From Aquabacterium humicola (GTDB taxonomy: Bacteria > Pseudomonadota > Gammaproteobacteria > Burkholderiales > Burkholderiaceae_C), in the NCBI RefSeq assembly GCF_030167915.1, contig NZ_JARGNB010000010.1:1-64000 (forward strand): a stretch of DNA of 64,000 bases, in the 5' to 3' direction. A program made the position numbers and the translations under genes. Position 1 is the stretch's first letter. Each line of letters begins with the position of its first letter. The notes under the pieces were generated by a model. That model made no database searches. It saw only the letters and a list, made by a program, of their open reading frames with translations, and was not told the DNA's origin. Below are positions 1 to 9,400 of the stretch, one piece after another.

Positions 1-311
1 GAGCGAAGCTAAATGGACGGCGCGCCCCCGAGCCGCTCAAGCCCGGGAAGTCGGCCCCCCAGGGGCCGACCGCCGGACTCGCGCGATGCGGCCTGCCCGC
101 CCGCGCCTTTGTCGCTCTGAACATCGCAGTCCTTCGACCACCCACGCGAATGCCCGCAACGGGCTGCCAGAGGCCAGCGAGCAACAGGCCTTCTTCAATG
201 CACTTGTGTCGCGTCAGGTCGCCGGCTGTCGATCAACAGGCCCTGGAGCGCAGTCTGCCGAGCACTTCAGCAGGCATCACGGGCAGCGTGGCGGTGGACA
301 TCGGCGGGCCT
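1..311. other. Left edge without a recognised gene
   Basis: No reading frame here resembles a known protein on either strand. The only structure seen is the short hairpin at 50-70. The first bases (GAGCGAAGC) resemble the tail of the dispersed GC-hairpin repeat seen near 8331-8387, so this may be intergenic DNA beyond another copy of it. Confidence 0.4.
50..70. repeat. Perfect 9-bp inverted repeat
   Basis: Arms GTCGGCCCC and GGGGCCGAC are separated by three bases. No T-run follows on either strand, so an intrinsic terminator is only a weak possibility. Confidence 0.4.
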
Positions 312-743
312 TCACCGCGTGCGGCGGTACCAGAACGCGTCGGCGACGTGCGCCATGCCGGCGCGCTCGTAGAAACCCACGGCCTCGGGTACCGACAGCA
401 GCACCAGGCTGACCTGTGGACCCAGCTGCCGGCGCGCTTCGTCGAGCAGCGCGTGGCCGACGCCCAGGCCCTGCGCCGAGCCGCATACGGCCAGGTCCGA
501 GAGGTAGGCACACCAGCTGAAGTCGGTGATCGCGCGCGCGACGCCCACGATCTCGCCATCCGGGCCGCCGCGGCGTGCAACCAGCACGAGGTCGGCGGCA
601 TCGAGCATCTTCTGCAGCCGCGGCCGGTCGTCGATCGGGCGGATCGCGCCGAGGCCGGACTCGACCAGCACGCGTTGGAACTCGTCGACGGGCAGCGCCG
701 GCTCGACGGCGCAGTGCACGGAACAGGGTGTGGAATCAGCCAT
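312..743 (-). CDS. GNAT-family N-acetyltransferase
   Basis: A 143-residue protein with the GNAT fold. The acetyl-CoA binding stretch [10 protein letters not shown] lies near residue 90, and a C-terminal [13 protein letters not shown] segment matches GNAT beta-strand/helix motif B. The acceptor substrate cannot be told from sequence; many such small stand-alone GNATs acetylate amino groups of metabolites or proteins. The ATG at 743 is the only sensible start. The gene is convergent with nothing and lies just downstream of the PAS-AraC gene on the same strand, 60 bases away, so co-transcription is possible. Confidence 0.75.
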   Translation of the reverse strand: MADSTPCSVHCAVEPALPVDEFQRVLVESGLGAIRPIDDRPRLQKMLDAADLVLVARRGGPDGEIVGVARAITDFSWCAYLSDLAVCGSAQGLGVGHALLDEARRQLGPQVSLVLLSVPEAVGFYERAGMAHVADAFWYRRTR

Positions 744-803
744 GCCGCGACGATAGCGGCGCGGCCGTCGCGGGTCTTGGAAGAACCCGCAGCCGCCGGT
801 GGC

Positions 804-1580
804 TCAGCCGCCGGCGACCGCGCGTTGGTATTCGCTCGGCGTCACGCCGACATGCTTGCGAAAGCTGCGCGTGAACGCGCTGTGGTCGGCGAAACCGGCG
901 GCTTGCGCGATGGCCGCGACCGGCTGGCCGCCGGCCTCCAGCGCGCGCATCGCGGCTTCCAGCCGCACCGAGATCAACCAGCGTCGCGGCGGGATCTGCA
1001 TCACGCGGGCGAACTGCCGCTCGAACTGCGCGACCGACAGGTGGGCCATCGCGGCCAGCGCGCCGATGCGCCAGTCGTTCGCGGGGCGGGCCTGCACCTG
1101 ATCGATCACCTGGCGCAAGCGGCCCAGCACCTGCGCGCTCTGCGCGGACAGCTGCAGGTCGCGCGAGATGCCGACGACGCCGGTGACGCGGCCATCCACT
1201 TCGAGCGGCAGCTTGCGGGTCAGGCACCAGCCGTGCTGGTGGTTCGGGAACAGGTGGCGCTCCAGCTCGTCGAGCAGCGGCCGGCCGGATTCGATCACCG
1301 CGAGGTCCTGGGCGTGGTAGCTCGCGCCCAGCGGCTCGGGAAAGACGTCCTCGGGCGTGCGGCCGAGCAGCGCCGCTTCGTCGGCCAGGCCCAGGCGCTG
1401 CAGCAGCGTGCGGTTGGCGCAGCGGTAGCGGCCGGCGCGGTCCTTCGCGAAGAAGACGACGTCCGGGCAGGCGTCGAACAGCGTGCGGGCGGTGGCCAGG
1501 GACAGCGTCAGTGCCTGCCCGGCCGCCCGAAGGGCACTGCGCCCCTCGGGGGCCGCGAACGGAGTGAGCTGGGGGCTCAT
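804..1580 (-). CDS. AraC-family transcriptional regulator with PAS domain
   Basis: A 258-residue cytoplasmic regulator. Residues ~25-135 form a PAS-like domain ([20 protein letters not shown]), and residues ~150-255 hold an AraC-type double helix-turn-helix ending in [19 protein letters not shown]. It is divergent from the hydroxyproline epimerase operon and is most likely its regulator, with the ligand sensed by the PAS domain; this is inference from position. Its first ~18 codons lie inside a dispersed GC-hairpin repeat (1524-1578), so the N-terminus may be repeat-derived. No better downstream start was found. The fusion of PAS rather than a cupin to an AraC output domain is less common in this family. 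Confidence 0.8.
   Translation of the reverse strand: MSPQLTPFAAPEGRSALRAAGQALTLSLATARTLFDACPDVVFFAKDRAGRYRCANRTLLQRLGLADEAALLGRTPEDVFPEPLGASYHAQDLAVIESGRPLLDELERHLFPNHQHGWCLTRKLPLEVDGRVTGVVGISRDLQLSAQSAQVLGRLRQVIDQVQARPANDWRIGALAAMAHLSVAQFERQFARVMQIPPRRWLISVRLEAAMRALEAGGQPVAAIAQAAGFADHSAFTRSFRKHVGVTPSEYQRAVAGG
1524..1578. repeat. Dispersed GC-hairpin repeat, copy 1
   Basis: Contains CCCCTCGGGG followed by a CGAACGGAGTGAGC-like tail and GGGGGC, the same skeleton as 8331-8387 and 26361-26414. On the minus strand it supplies the start and first residues of the PAS-AraC gene. Confidence 0.5.
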
Positions 1581-1601
1581 GATTGCATTGTGCAGATTTC
1601 C

Positions 1602-1625
1602 GCATCGGCTTCGCGGCGCCGATGC
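1602..1625. promoter_or_regulatory. Inverted repeat in divergent promoter region
   Basis: Arms GCATCGGC and GCCGATGC (8 bp, perfect) are separated by 8 bases between the PAS-AraC start (1580) and the epimerase start (1662). Its position fits an operator for the adjacent regulator. No function has been shown. Confidence 0.35.
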
Positions 1626-1661
1626 AAGACGCGACGGCCCCTCGCATCGAAGAATCGGCGC

Positions 1662-2624
1662 ATGAAGCACCTCTCGTTCATCGATTCCCACACCGGCGGC
1701 GAACCCACCCGCGTGGTGCTCGACGGCTTCCCGCCGCTCGATCCGGCCCTGTCGCTGGCCGAGCGGCGCGGGCTGATGCAGCGCGAGCACGATGCCTGGC
1801 GGCGCGCTGTGGTGAACGAGCCGCGTGGCTCGGACGTGCTGGTCGGCGCGCTGCTGCTGGCGGCGGTCACGCCGGGCGCCGCGGCGTCGGTGATCTTCTT
1901 CAACAACGTCGGCACGCTCGGCATGTGCGGGCATGGCGCGATCGGCGTCATCGCGACGCTGCAGCACCTGGGCCGCATCGCGCCGGGCCTGCATGTGCTC
2001 GACACGCCGGTCGGTAGCGTGCGCTGCCTGCTGCACGGGGACGGCCGGGTGACTGTGCAGAACGTGCCGTCGTACCGACTGCACGCACAGGTCGCGGTCG
2101 AGGTGCCGGGTCTCGGCCCCGTGCGCGGCGACGTGGCCTGGGGCGGCAACTGGTTCTTCCTGGTCGACTGGCCGTCGACGCCGATCGCGCACGCGCATGT
2201 CGAGGCGCTGACCGATGCCGCTTGGCGCATCCGCCAGGCGCTGGGGGCGGCCGGAATCACCGGCCGTGACGGTGCGGAGATCGACCACATCGAGCTGTTC
2301 GGCGCCAGCGACGACGCCGACAGCCGCAGCTTCGTGCTGTGCCCCGGCCGGGCCTACGACCGCTCGCCCTGCGGCACCGGCACCAGCGCCAAGCTGGCAT
2401 GCCTCGCGGCCGACGGCAAGCTGGCACCCGGGGCCGTGTGGCGCCAGCAAAGCGTGGTCGGCAGCGTCTTCGAGGCGCGCTACGGGCGCGCCGACGGCGG
2501 GCCGGACGGGGCGATCCTGCCGGAGATCACCGGCCAGGCCTTCGTCACCGCCGAAGGCCGGCTGCTGATCGACGAGCGCGACGCCTTCGGCTGGGGTTTC
2601 GGCGTGCGGAGCGTGGACGCGTGA
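1662..2624 (+). CDS. 4-hydroxyproline 2-epimerase (proline racemase family)
   Basis: A 320-residue enzyme of the proline racemase family, close to the usual ~310-330. It should interconvert trans-4-hydroxy-L-proline and cis-4-hydroxy-D-proline in the cytoplasm, the first step of hydroxyproline catabolism. The two catalytic cysteines are visible: Cys89 in MCGHG and Cys237 in SPCGTGTS. A Cys at both positions argues for epimerase or racemase rather than 3-hydroxyproline dehydratase, which has Thr at the second site. The start is the ATG at 1662; upstream in-frame sequence is not protein-like. Its stop overlaps the GTG of the FAD subunit gene, so the two are translationally coupled. Known equivalents in Pseudomonas are called lhpA. 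Confidence 0.88.
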   Translation: MKHLSFIDSHTGGEPTRVVLDGFPPLDPALSLAERRGLMQREHDAWRRAVVNEPRGSDVLVGALLLAAVTPGAAASVIFFNNVGTLGMCGHGAIGVIATLQHLGRIAPGLHVLDTPVGSVRCLLHGDGRVTVQNVPSYRLHAQVAVEVPGLGPVRGDVAWGGNWFFLVDWPSTPIAHAHVEALTDAAWRIRQALGAAGITGRDGAEIDHIELFGASDDADSRSFVLCPGRAYDRSPCGTGTSAKLACLAADGKLAPGAVWRQQSVVGSVFEARYGRADGGPDGAILPEITGQAFVTAEGRLLIDERDAFGWGFGVRSVDA

Positions 2625-3736
2625 CGCGTGCGGACGTGCTGGTGATCGGCGCCGGCATCGTCGGGGCGTCGATCGCCTCCGCGCTGGCGGCGGAGGGCCG
2701 GCAGGTGCATGTGCTGAGCACGCTGGCGCCCGGCGACGGCGCGACGGCGGCCGGTATGGGTCACCTCGTGGTGCTCGACGACGATCCGGCGGAGCTGGAC
2801 CTGAGCCGCTGGTCGCTCGAGCTCTGGCGCGACAGCCCGCACCTCGCGACCGGCGAGTACCGCGACTGCGGCACCTTGTGGCTGGCCACCGCCGACCACG
2901 AGCTGGCGGCGCTGCGCGACAAGCAGCAGCGCCTGCAGGCGGCCGGCATCGGCTGCGAGTGGATCGACCCGCAGGCGCTGGCGGTGGCCGAGCCGTCGCT
3001 GCGGCGCGGGCTGGTCGCCGGCCTGCGCGTCGCGGGCGACGGCGTGCTCTACGCGCCTCGCGTGGCGTGGGCGCTGTTGCACGACGAAGGACGCGGCCGC
3101 ATCACCTGGGAGAGCGGCGCCACGGTGCGTGCGCTGCTGCCCGGCGGCGTGCAGCTCGACGATGGCCGGCGCCTGGATGCCGGCGCGGTCGTGCTCGCGG
3201 CCGGCCTCGACAGTGCGCGGCTGCTGCCGGAGCTGCGCTTCCTCCCCCGAAAAGGTCACCTGGCGATCACCGACCGCTGCGCGCTGCCGCTGCGCCACCA
3301 GGTGGTCGAGGTGGGCTACGGCGCCAGCGCGCATGGCGGCGCCGATTCGCTGGCCTTCAACCTGCAGCCCAGGCCGACGGGCCAGCTGCTGATTGGCTCG
3401 TGCCGCCAGGTCGGCCGCGACGACCGCACCATCGATCCGGCGATGCTGGGCCGCATGGTGGGCCGCGCGGTGGCGTTCGTGCCGGCGCTGGCCGACGTGC
3501 CGGTGCTGCGCGCCTGGACCGGCGTGCGCCCCGGCAGCGCCGATGGCCGGCCGTGCATCGGCCGCTGGCCGCTGCTGCGCGATGTGTGGATCGCCGCGGG
3601 TCACGAGGGCCTGGGCATCACGACGGCGCCGGCCACCGCGCAGCTGATCGTCGCGCAGATGGCCGGCCAGGCGACGCCGATCGATGCCACGCCATTCGAT
3701 CCCGCGCGCATGGTGGCGACCGAGGCCGCGGCATGA
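2621..3736 (+). CDS. FAD-dependent D-hydroxyproline dehydrogenase, DAO-type subunit
   Basis: A 371-residue flavoprotein of the D-amino-acid-oxidase superfamily. The dinucleotide motif [10 protein letters not shown] is at residues ~8-17, and the C-terminal FAD motif [11 protein letters not shown] is followed by [14 protein letters not shown]. Together with the next two genes it should oxidise cis-4-hydroxy-D-proline to a pyrroline, as in the heteromeric LhpBEF enzyme. The start is GTG at 2621, inside the GTGA that also ends the epimerase, and there is an ATGA overlap with the next gene. Glycine/sarcosine oxidase-type specificity cannot be excluded, but the epimerase neighbour favours D-hydroxyproline. 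Confidence 0.85.
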   Translation: MTRADVLVIGAGIVGASIASALAAEGRQVHVLSTLAPGDGATAAGMGHLVVLDDDPAELDLSRWSLELWRDSPHLATGEYRDCGTLWLATADHELAALRDKQQRLQAAGIGCEWIDPQALAVAEPSLRRGLVAGLRVAGDGVLYAPRVAWALLHDEGRGRITWESGATVRALLPGGVQLDDGRRLDAGAVVLAAGLDSARLLPELRFLPRKGHLAITDRCALPLRHQVVEVGYGASAHGGADSLAFNLQPRPTGQLLIGSCRQVGRDDRTIDPAMLGRMVGRAVAFVPALADVPVLRAWTGVRPGSADGRPCIGRWPLLRDVWIAAGHEGLGITTAPATAQLIVAQMAGQATPIDATPFDPARMVATEAAA

Positions 3737-3984
3737 AGCTGACGGTGGTGATCGACGGCCGGCGCTGCGAGGCGCACGACGGCCAGAGTCTCGCGGCGCT
3801 GCTGTGGGCGCTGAAGCTGCCGGCGCGGCGCAGCGTATCGGGCGAGCCCCGGTTGCCCTGGTGCGGCATGGGCATCTGCGGCGAGTGTCGTGTCGCGGTG
3901 GACGGCCGCGATGGCGTGCTGGCCTGCCTGACGCCCTGCCGCGACGGCCAGCAGGTGCAGACGCAGCGGGGCGCGCGGCGATGA
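3733..3984 (+). CDS. Small [2Fe-2S] subunit of D-hydroxyproline dehydrogenase
   Basis: An 83-residue ferredoxin-like protein with cysteines 44, 49, 52 and 65 (CX4CX2CX12C), the plant-type/xanthine-dehydrogenase-like [2Fe-2S] pattern. It is too small to work alone. Between the DAO-type flavoprotein and the second flavoprotein it fits the gamma electron-transfer subunit of the heterotrimeric dehydrogenase (also seen in HcnABC and octopine/nopaline oxidases). Start and stop both overlap neighbours by ATGA, implying fixed stoichiometric translation. Confidence 0.85.
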   Translation: MKLTVVIDGRRCEAHDGQSLAALLWALKLPARRSVSGEPRLPWCGMGICGECRVAVDGRDGVLACLTPCRDGQQVQTQRGARR

Positions 3985-5267
3985 AGCTGGTGGTGGTGGG
4001 CGCCGGTCCGGCCGGCTTGAACGCGGCGGTCGCCGCCGCCGGGTGCGGCGCGCACGTCACGCTGCTCGACCAGATGCCGGCGGCGGGCGGCCGCATCTGG
4101 GCCGGCAGTTCGGCGCCACCGGCACTCGACGCGTTGTGCGCGCGCGCCGCGGCGCTCGGCGTGAACCGGCTGCAGGGCGCGCGCGTGATCGCGGCCGACG
4201 GGTTGCGGCTGCTGGTCGAGATGCCCACCGATGCGCGCTGGCTGGCCGCGGACCGCATCGTCGTCGCCACCGGTGCGCGCGAGCTGCAGCTGCCGTTTCC
4301 CGGCTGGACGCTGCCCGGCGTGATCGCCGCCGGCGGCCTGCAGCTGATGGTCAAGAGCGGCCTCGACCTGCACGGGCGGCGCGTCGTGGTGGCCGGCAGC
4401 GGTCCGCTGCTGCTGGCGGTCGCCGAGAGCGCGCGCGCCGCGGGGGCCGAGGTGCTCGCGATCGCCGACCAGGCCGCGCCGGCGCGTGTGTGGCGCTTCG
4501 CGGCGGGGCTGGTGCACAGCCCTGCGCGCCTGGTGCAGGCGATGCGCCTGCGCGCGGCGCTGTGGCGCACGCCCTACCTCGCCGGCTGGCGCATCGCCGC
4601 GGCGGATGCGGGCGCGACGGCTGCCGCCGGTGCGACCGCTGCGGCCGACGGCGCGCTCGCCGCAGTTCGGCTGGTGCAGCGCGACGGCCGGCAGCAGTCG
4701 ATCAACTGCGACCTGCTCGCGGTCGGCCACGGCCTGGTGCCGGAACTGCAGCTGCCGGCGCTGCTCGGCTGCGCGCTCACGGCGCGCGGCGTGAAAGTCG
4801 ACGCGCTGGGCGCGAGCTCGGTGCCGGGCATCTACGCCGCGGGTGAAAGCACCGGCATCGGCGGCGCGATCAAGGCGGCGCTGGAAGGGCGCATCGCGGG
4901 CCTGGCGGCCGCGGGCGACGACGCGGCGGCCCGCGCGCTCGGCCCCGCGCTGCGCCGCGAGCGTGACTTCGCGGACCGGCTGCACGAGGCCTTCGAGCCC
5001 CGCCTCGACGAATGCCCGCGGCCGGATGCGACGACGCTGATCTGCCGCTGCGAGGACGTGCCGTGGCGCGCGGTGCAGGCCTGCGGCAGCTGGCGCGAGG
5101 CGCGCTTGATGACCCGCTGCGGCATGGGCCACTGCCAGGGCCGGCTGTGCGGCGCCGCGGCGGCGCGGCTGCAGGGCTGGACGGTGAACGATGCGCGGCC
5201 GCCGTTCATGCCGGCGCGCGCCGGCACGCTGGCGGCGCTGGCGTCTCGCGCGAACGCGCAGGAATGA
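3981..5267 (+). CDS. FAD/NAD(P)-binding subunit with BFD-like [2Fe-2S] domain
   Basis: A 428-residue flavoprotein. VVGAGPAGLNAA (residues ~4-15) binds FAD, and a second Rossmann motif (VVVAGSGPLLLA, near residue 140) is of the pyridine nucleotide-disulfide oxidoreductase type. Near the C-terminus CRCEDVPW and CGMGHCQGRLC supply four cysteines typical of the bacterioferredoxin-associated/copZ-like cluster found in HcnB and LhpE-type subunits. It should pass electrons from the DAO-type subunit. It is the last gene of the four-gene overlapping operon; the later pathway steps (deaminase, semialdehyde dehydrogenase) are not in this window. Confidence 0.85.
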   Translation: MKLVVVGAGPAGLNAAVAAAGCGAHVTLLDQMPAAGGRIWAGSSAPPALDALCARAAALGVNRLQGARVIAADGLRLLVEMPTDARWLAADRIVVATGARELQLPFPGWTLPGVIAAGGLQLMVKSGLDLHGRRVVVAGSGPLLLAVAESARAAGAEVLAIADQAAPARVWRFAAGLVHSPARLVQAMRLRAALWRTPYLAGWRIAAADAGATAAAGATAAADGALAAVRLVQRDGRQQSINCDLLAVGHGLVPELQLPALLGCALTARGVKVDALGASSVPGIYAAGESTGIGGAIKAALEGRIAGLAAAGDDAAARALGPALRRERDFADRLHEAFEPRLDECPRPDATTLICRCEDVPWRAVQACGSWREARLMTRCGMGHCQGRLCGAAAARLQGWTVNDARPPFMPARAGTLAALASRANAQE

Positions 5268-5298
5268 ACGGCGATCCGCGGCGCCGTGCCGCGGGTGA

Positions 5299-5811
5299 TC
5301 AGGCCAGCGCCAGCGGGTCGACGCGACGGTGCGCGGCCTCGCTCAGGTCGCGGCGGTGCCAGCCCTCGCCGGGCCGGATCGGGTACTCGGCCGCGTAGCA
5401 GCCGTCGGCCGAGACGATCTCCAGGTACAGCACCGGTGCGTCCTCGCGTTCGATGCGTTCCGCCACGTAGGCGAACATCGTGTCGGGCCGGTCCTCGGCC
5501 AGCAGCTGCTCGAACAGCGCGCGGCGCCGTCCCGGGTCGCGCAGGCTCTCGGCGTCGAGGATGCCGCGCGAGGGCAGCGGAATCCAGTCGGTGGCCAGCA
5601 GCTCGCCCGGGATGCAGATGTCCATCTCGATCGAGTAGACCTGCCCGTCGGTCTGCATGCCGCGGCGGATGTAGCTGCGCAGCGGCGTGAAGAACTCGCG
5701 GAACGCCGCGTTGACGTCGGCCGCTTCCATGAAGCGGTGCCGGCGGCGGCCGCGGTAATCGTCGGGCGGCTGGCCGTTGACCAGGGTCTGGGCGAGGGCG
5801 GCGAAATCCAT
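5299..5811 (-). CDS. Hypothetical protein
   Basis: A 170-residue soluble protein with no signal peptide or membrane segment. I do not recognise the family. It is rich in acidic and aromatic residues, with a conserved-looking core (EMDICIPGELLATDWIPL) and a C-terminal stretch around PIRPGEGWHRRD. An alternative ATG at 5823 adds four residues; neither has a clear ribosome site. It is convergent with the hydroxyproline operon and divergent from the helicase gene. Confidence 0.6.
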   Translation of the reverse strand: MDFAALAQTLVNGQPPDDYRGRRRHRFMEAADVNAAFREFFTPLRSYIRRGMQTDGQVYSIEMDICIPGELLATDWIPLPSRGILDAESLRDPGRRRALFEQLLAEDRPDTMFAYVAERIEREDAPVLYLEIVSADGCYAAEYPIRPGEGWHRRDLSEAAHRRVDPLALA

Positions 5812-5981
5812 GCGCCAAAGCATGCCGCAGGGACCTGCGGCGTGAATTGTGACGTCCGTGATTGATTTCGCCGGTTTTGCGGGTTTGAAGTGCGGCGCAG
5901 CCCGATCACCTCCGGAAGGTCCGCCCGGCCCGGCGTCCGTCTCGTCGCGTCGCGCTGGTCCGCCGGCGCGAGGCAGGTAGA

Positions 5982-8477
5982 GTGACGCGCCGCTCGAACC
6001 AACCATCCCCTTCGCCTTTCAACTTCTTCATGCGTGCCCACAACGAGAGCGTGCCCACGACCGCGCCGCACCTGCCGGACCCGCGGCACGCCCGTCGCGT
6101 CCCCTCCCACATCCGCCCCGAGCAGCTGGAGCGTGTGCGGCAGGCCGCCTACGTGCTGCCGCAGGTCGTGAAGCCGGCCGATTACCTGGCTCCGCACAGC
6201 CCCGGCTTCGAAGCCCACCTCGACCAGCTTGGCTTCGTGCTGCTGCAGAAGGCCGCCGGCACGCGGCCGAGCCGCTGGATCGACCCGGCGTTGATCGACG
6301 CCGCACTCGCGCACCTGGACGCGGTCGGCAGCGGACCGCCCGCTCGGCAGCTGATGCTCGAGCGGCAGTCGGTGCTCGACGCGATGGGCCTCACGCGCCA
6401 TGCCGGTGCCTTCACGCGCGCGCTGCAGCACACGCTCGAGGTGCCGGTGCCCGATGGCGCGCCGTGGCGCCTGCTGCTGCCCTGGCGTCTGCCCGTGCCG
6501 GACGAGCCGGTCTGGACCTTCTACCGCAGCGGCGACAAGGCCGCGCTGCGCGACGCGCTGGGGCCGGTGCCGCCGCATCCCCAGGCCGACGAGATCGGCC
6601 GGCACCTGGCGGCCCTGGTCGCGCGCAGCCATGCCTGGGCACCGGACGAGCTCGATTCGCTGCTGCCGCGCCTGCAGGCCGAGGTGAATGCACCCCCCAG
6701 CGCACTCGGCCCTGTCCCTTCGGACGGCCCGGCCGGACTGACCCCGCAGGGCCTGGCGGAGCTGAAGGCCGCCTGCAGCCGCGCCCAGGACCGCTGGGAG
6801 CAGCGGATCAACGAGCTGAACGCGCTGCAGGGCCTGAACAGCGAGCTCGCGTTCCAGGGCTATCCGGACAGCTTCGTCCACGCGCGTGCGCTGCAGCGCA
6901 GCGTCACCTTGTACGTCGGCCCACCCAACAGCGGAAAGACGCATGCAGCGTTCGAGCGCTTGGCGCAGGCGCATGACGGCGCCTACCTCGCGCCGCTGCG
7001 GCTGCTGGCGCTGGAAGGGCGCGACCGGCTCGTCGCGCGCGGCGTGCCGTGCTCGCTGCTGACCGGCGAGGAGAACGTGCCGGCGCCGGGCGCGCGCGTG
7101 GTGTCGAGCACGATCGAGATGGTCGATACGAACCGGCCGATCGACGTCGCGGTGATCGACGAGGCGCAGATGGTCTTCGACGCCTCGCGTGGCTGGGCCT
7201 GGACGCAGGCCATCGTCGGCGTGCCGGCGAACGAGCTGGTCATCATCTGCTCCGAGTACGCCGTGCCCGCGTTGCAGAACCTGCTGGGCCTGTGCGGCGA
7301 GCGCTGCCGCGTGCGCGTCTTCGAGCGCAAGCAGCATGTCGAGCTGCTGCCGCGGCCGCAGGCGCTGAAGAGCCTGCGCCACGGCGACGCGGTGGTGGCC
7401 TTCAGCCGCCGCGAGGTGTTGACGCTGCGCGACGGCATCGCCGCGAACGGGCACCCGGTGTCGGTGGTCTATGGCGCGCTGCCGCCCGAAGTGCGACGGC
7501 GCGAGGCCGAGCGCTTCGCCAGCGGCGAGTCGCACATCCTGGTCGCCACCGACGCCATCGGCATGGGCCTGAACCTGCCGATCCGGCGCGTGCTGTTCAG
7601 CACGCTGGTCAAGTTCGACGGCCTCGACGACCGCCTGCTGACCGAAGCCGAGGTGCACCAGATCGCGGGCCGCGCCGGCCGCTTCGGCATCCACGAGGAG
7701 GGCTTTGCCGGCGTGCTTGAAACAGCCGAGCCGACCGCGCTGCGCCACCTGCGCGACCTGCACCACAAGACGCCGAAGGCGCCGCGCCACTTCAAGGCGC
7801 CGGTGGCGCCGAACCGCTGGCATGTCGAGACCATCGCCGCGCGGCTGCACCTGGTGCGGCTGCGCGATGTGCTGGGGGTGTTCGTCGAGCGGCTGAAGCT
7901 CGACGACGCGCACTTCGCGGTGGCCGACCTCGACGAGATGCTCGCGCTGGCCGAAGCGCTGGACCGCAGTGCGCCGTCGCTGCGCCTGGGCGACCGCTTC
8001 ACCTATGCGCAGGCGCCGGTGGACTCCCGCAGCGAGGGCCAGCTGATGGAGTTCCTCGACTGGGCCGCGAACCATGCCGCGGCGGGGCGCGCGGGCCGGC
8101 CGTGGTTCCTCGACGCGGTGGACGGCCACAGCCGGCTCGACCGTATCGAGCAGGCCCTGCGCGCCTGTTCGCTGTGGCTGTGGCTCGACCTGCGCTTCCC
8201 CGGCGTCTACGGCCATGTCGACGCCGTGAACGCGCTGCGCGACGCGCTGAACGACGGCATCGAGCGCCAGCTGAAGGGCGCGCGACCGCTCGCGCAGCGG
8301 CGCGGACCCTCGGGCGTCAGCCGCCGCCGGGCCGCCCCAAGGCGGCTGAGGTCCCCTCGGGGGGCAGGAGCGAAGCGACGTGGGGGTCCATTCAGTGCTC
8401 GTCGGCAGCGGCCTGGGCGACGAGGCTGGACTGCGCATCCGGCGTGCGCTCGCCGCGCAGGATCTCGCGGCCGGTGA
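5982..8477 (+). CDS. SUV3-type ATP-dependent RNA helicase
   Basis: An 831-residue superfamily 2 helicase. Walker A GPPNSGKTH is near residue 313, the Walker B DEAQ near 393, motif VI QIAGRAGRFG near 560, and SUV3-like C-terminal sequence follows. Mitochondrial SUV3 unwinds RNA and partners with exonucleases; a role in RNA turnover is inferred. The N-terminal ~290 residues are a non-catalytic extension. The GTG at 5982 has an AGG-rich stretch upstream; an ATG at 6030 has only pyrimidines. The last ~45 residues are encoded by a dispersed GC repeat and overlap the DMT gene antisense, so this basic tail (RRRAAPRRLRS) is probably a read-through extension, not a domain. Confidence 0.82.
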   Translation: MTRRSNQPSPSPFNFFMRAHNESVPTTAPHLPDPRHARRVPSHIRPEQLERVRQAAYVLPQVVKPADYLAPHSPGFEAHLDQLGFVLLQKAAGTRPSRWIDPALIDAALAHLDAVGSGPPARQLMLERQSVLDAMGLTRHAGAFTRALQHTLEVPVPDGAPWRLLLPWRLPVPDEPVWTFYRSGDKAALRDALGPVPPHPQADEIGRHLAALVARSHAWAPDELDSLLPRLQAEVNAPPSALGPVPSDGPAGLTPQGLAELKAACSRAQDRWEQRINELNALQGLNSELAFQGYPDSFVHARALQRSVTLYVGPPNSGKTHAAFERLAQAHDGAYLAPLRLLALEGRDRLVARGVPCSLLTGEENVPAPGARVVSSTIEMVDTNRPIDVAVIDEAQMVFDASRGWAWTQAIVGVPANELVIICSEYAVPALQNLLGLCGERCRVRVFERKQHVELLPRPQALKSLRHGDAVVAFSRREVLTLRDGIAANGHPVSVVYGALPPEVRRREAERFASGESHILVATDAIGMGLNLPIRRVLFSTLVKFDGLDDRLLTEAEVHQIAGRAGRFGIHEEGFAGVLETAEPTALRHLRDLHHKTPKAPRHFKAPVAPNRWHVETIAARLHLVRLRDVLGVFVERLKLDDAHFAVADLDEMLALAEALDRSAPSLRLGDRFTYAQAPVDSRSEGQLMEFLDWAANHAAAGRAGRPWFLDAVDGHSRLDRIEQALRACSLWLWLDLRFPGVYGHVDAVNALRDALNDGIERQLKGARPLAQRRGPSGVSRRRAAPRRLRSPRGAGAKRRGGPFSARRQRPGRRGWTAHPACARRAGSRGR
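8331..8387. repeat. Dispersed GC-hairpin repeat, copy 2
   Basis: GCCGCC-CCAA-GGCGGC hairpin, then CCCCTCGGGG, then GGAGCGAAGCGACGTGGGGG. It has the same layout as 1524-1578 and 26361-26414. It lies at the convergent ends of the helicase and DMT genes and may act as a bidirectional terminator, but it is translated as the helicase C-terminus. Confidence 0.6.
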
Positions 8478-9351
8478 GCCAGGTGCCGCAGACGCCGCAG
8501 AAGACGATGATGGCGATGCCCAGCATCGACCACTCGTCCGGCACGTGCGCGAAGACCAGCCAGCCGCCGATGGCGCCGAAGAAGATCTGCAGGTAGAGGT
8601 AGGGCGTCAGCACCGCGACCGGCGCGCGCGCGTAGGCCATGATCAGCAGGAAGTGGCCGGCCGCGCCGAACACGCCCATCAGCCCCATGCCCCACCAGAT
8701 CGTCGGCGGCACCGCCTGCCAGACGAAGGGCAGCGAGACGCTGGTGACCGCCAGCCCGCCGAGGCCCGAGTAGAGGTGGATGGTGCCCGGCTGGTCGACA
8801 CGCGCGAGCTGGCTGGTCAGCACCTGGAACCCGAGGTTCGCAGCGACCAGCAGCAGCGGCAGCAGCAGCACCGGCGTGAACATCTCGCGGCCCGGCCGCA
8901 GCACGACCAGCGTGCCGACGAAGCCGCCGGCGATGCAGGCCCAGCGCAGCCACGAGACGCGCTCGCCCATGCCGAAAGCCGCGATCACCGTCAGCAGCAG
9001 CGGCGTCAGCATCACGATGGCGGTGAACTCGCCGACGTGCATGCGCCCGAGCGCGATGAAGCCGATGCCATTGCAGGTGACCAGCAGCAGCGCACGCAGC
9101 GCCTGCAGGCCGGGCCGCTCGCTCTTCAGCAGCCGCAGGCCCTGCTGCGGCAGCAGCATCGCCGCGGTGGCCACGGTCTGCACGACGTAGCGCACCCACA
9201 GCGCCATCAGCACCGGCGCGGCCGCGGTGGCGACGAACTTCGACGTGGTGTCCAGCGCGCCGAAGCACAGCAGCGCCAGCACGATGCAGGCGACGCCGCC
9301 GATGCGCGGCACGGAACGGGGCGGCAGCAGCTCGGCCGGCGTGGAATGCAT
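8392..9351 (-). CDS. DMT-superfamily permease (EamA type)
   Basis: A 319-residue inner-membrane protein with about ten hydrophobic segments in two EamA repeats, the usual layout and length of drug/metabolite transporters. The first repeat holds ALLCFGALDTTSKF and the second ends GGWLVFAHVPDEWSMLGIAIIV. The substrate is unknown; relatives export amino acids, purines or other small metabolites. It overlaps the 3' end of the helicase gene on the opposite strand by 86 bases. Confidence 0.82.
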   Translation of the reverse strand: MHSTPAELLPPRSVPRIGGVACIVLALLCFGALDTTSKFVATAAAPVLMALWVRYVVQTVATAAMLLPQQGLRLLKSERPGLQALRALLLVTCNGIGFIALGRMHVGEFTAIVMLTPLLLTVIAAFGMGERVSWLRWACIAGGFVGTLVVLRPGREMFTPVLLLPLLLVAANLGFQVLTSQLARVDQPGTIHLYSGLGGLAVTSVSLPFVWQAVPPTIWWGMGLMGVFGAAGHFLLIMAYARAPVAVLTPYLYLQIFFGAIGGWLVFAHVPDEWSMLGIAIIVFCGVCGTWLTGREILRGERTPDAQSSLVAQAAADEH

Positions 9352-9400
9352 GCGGCCGACTATCGCATCGAGCGCGCGCCGGTCCCCGCGGCGGCGGCGC

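Noticed and set aside
5343-8438. A 1031-codon open frame on the minus strand
   Set aside because: It lies antisense to the helicase gene and has only biased shadow composition with no motif.
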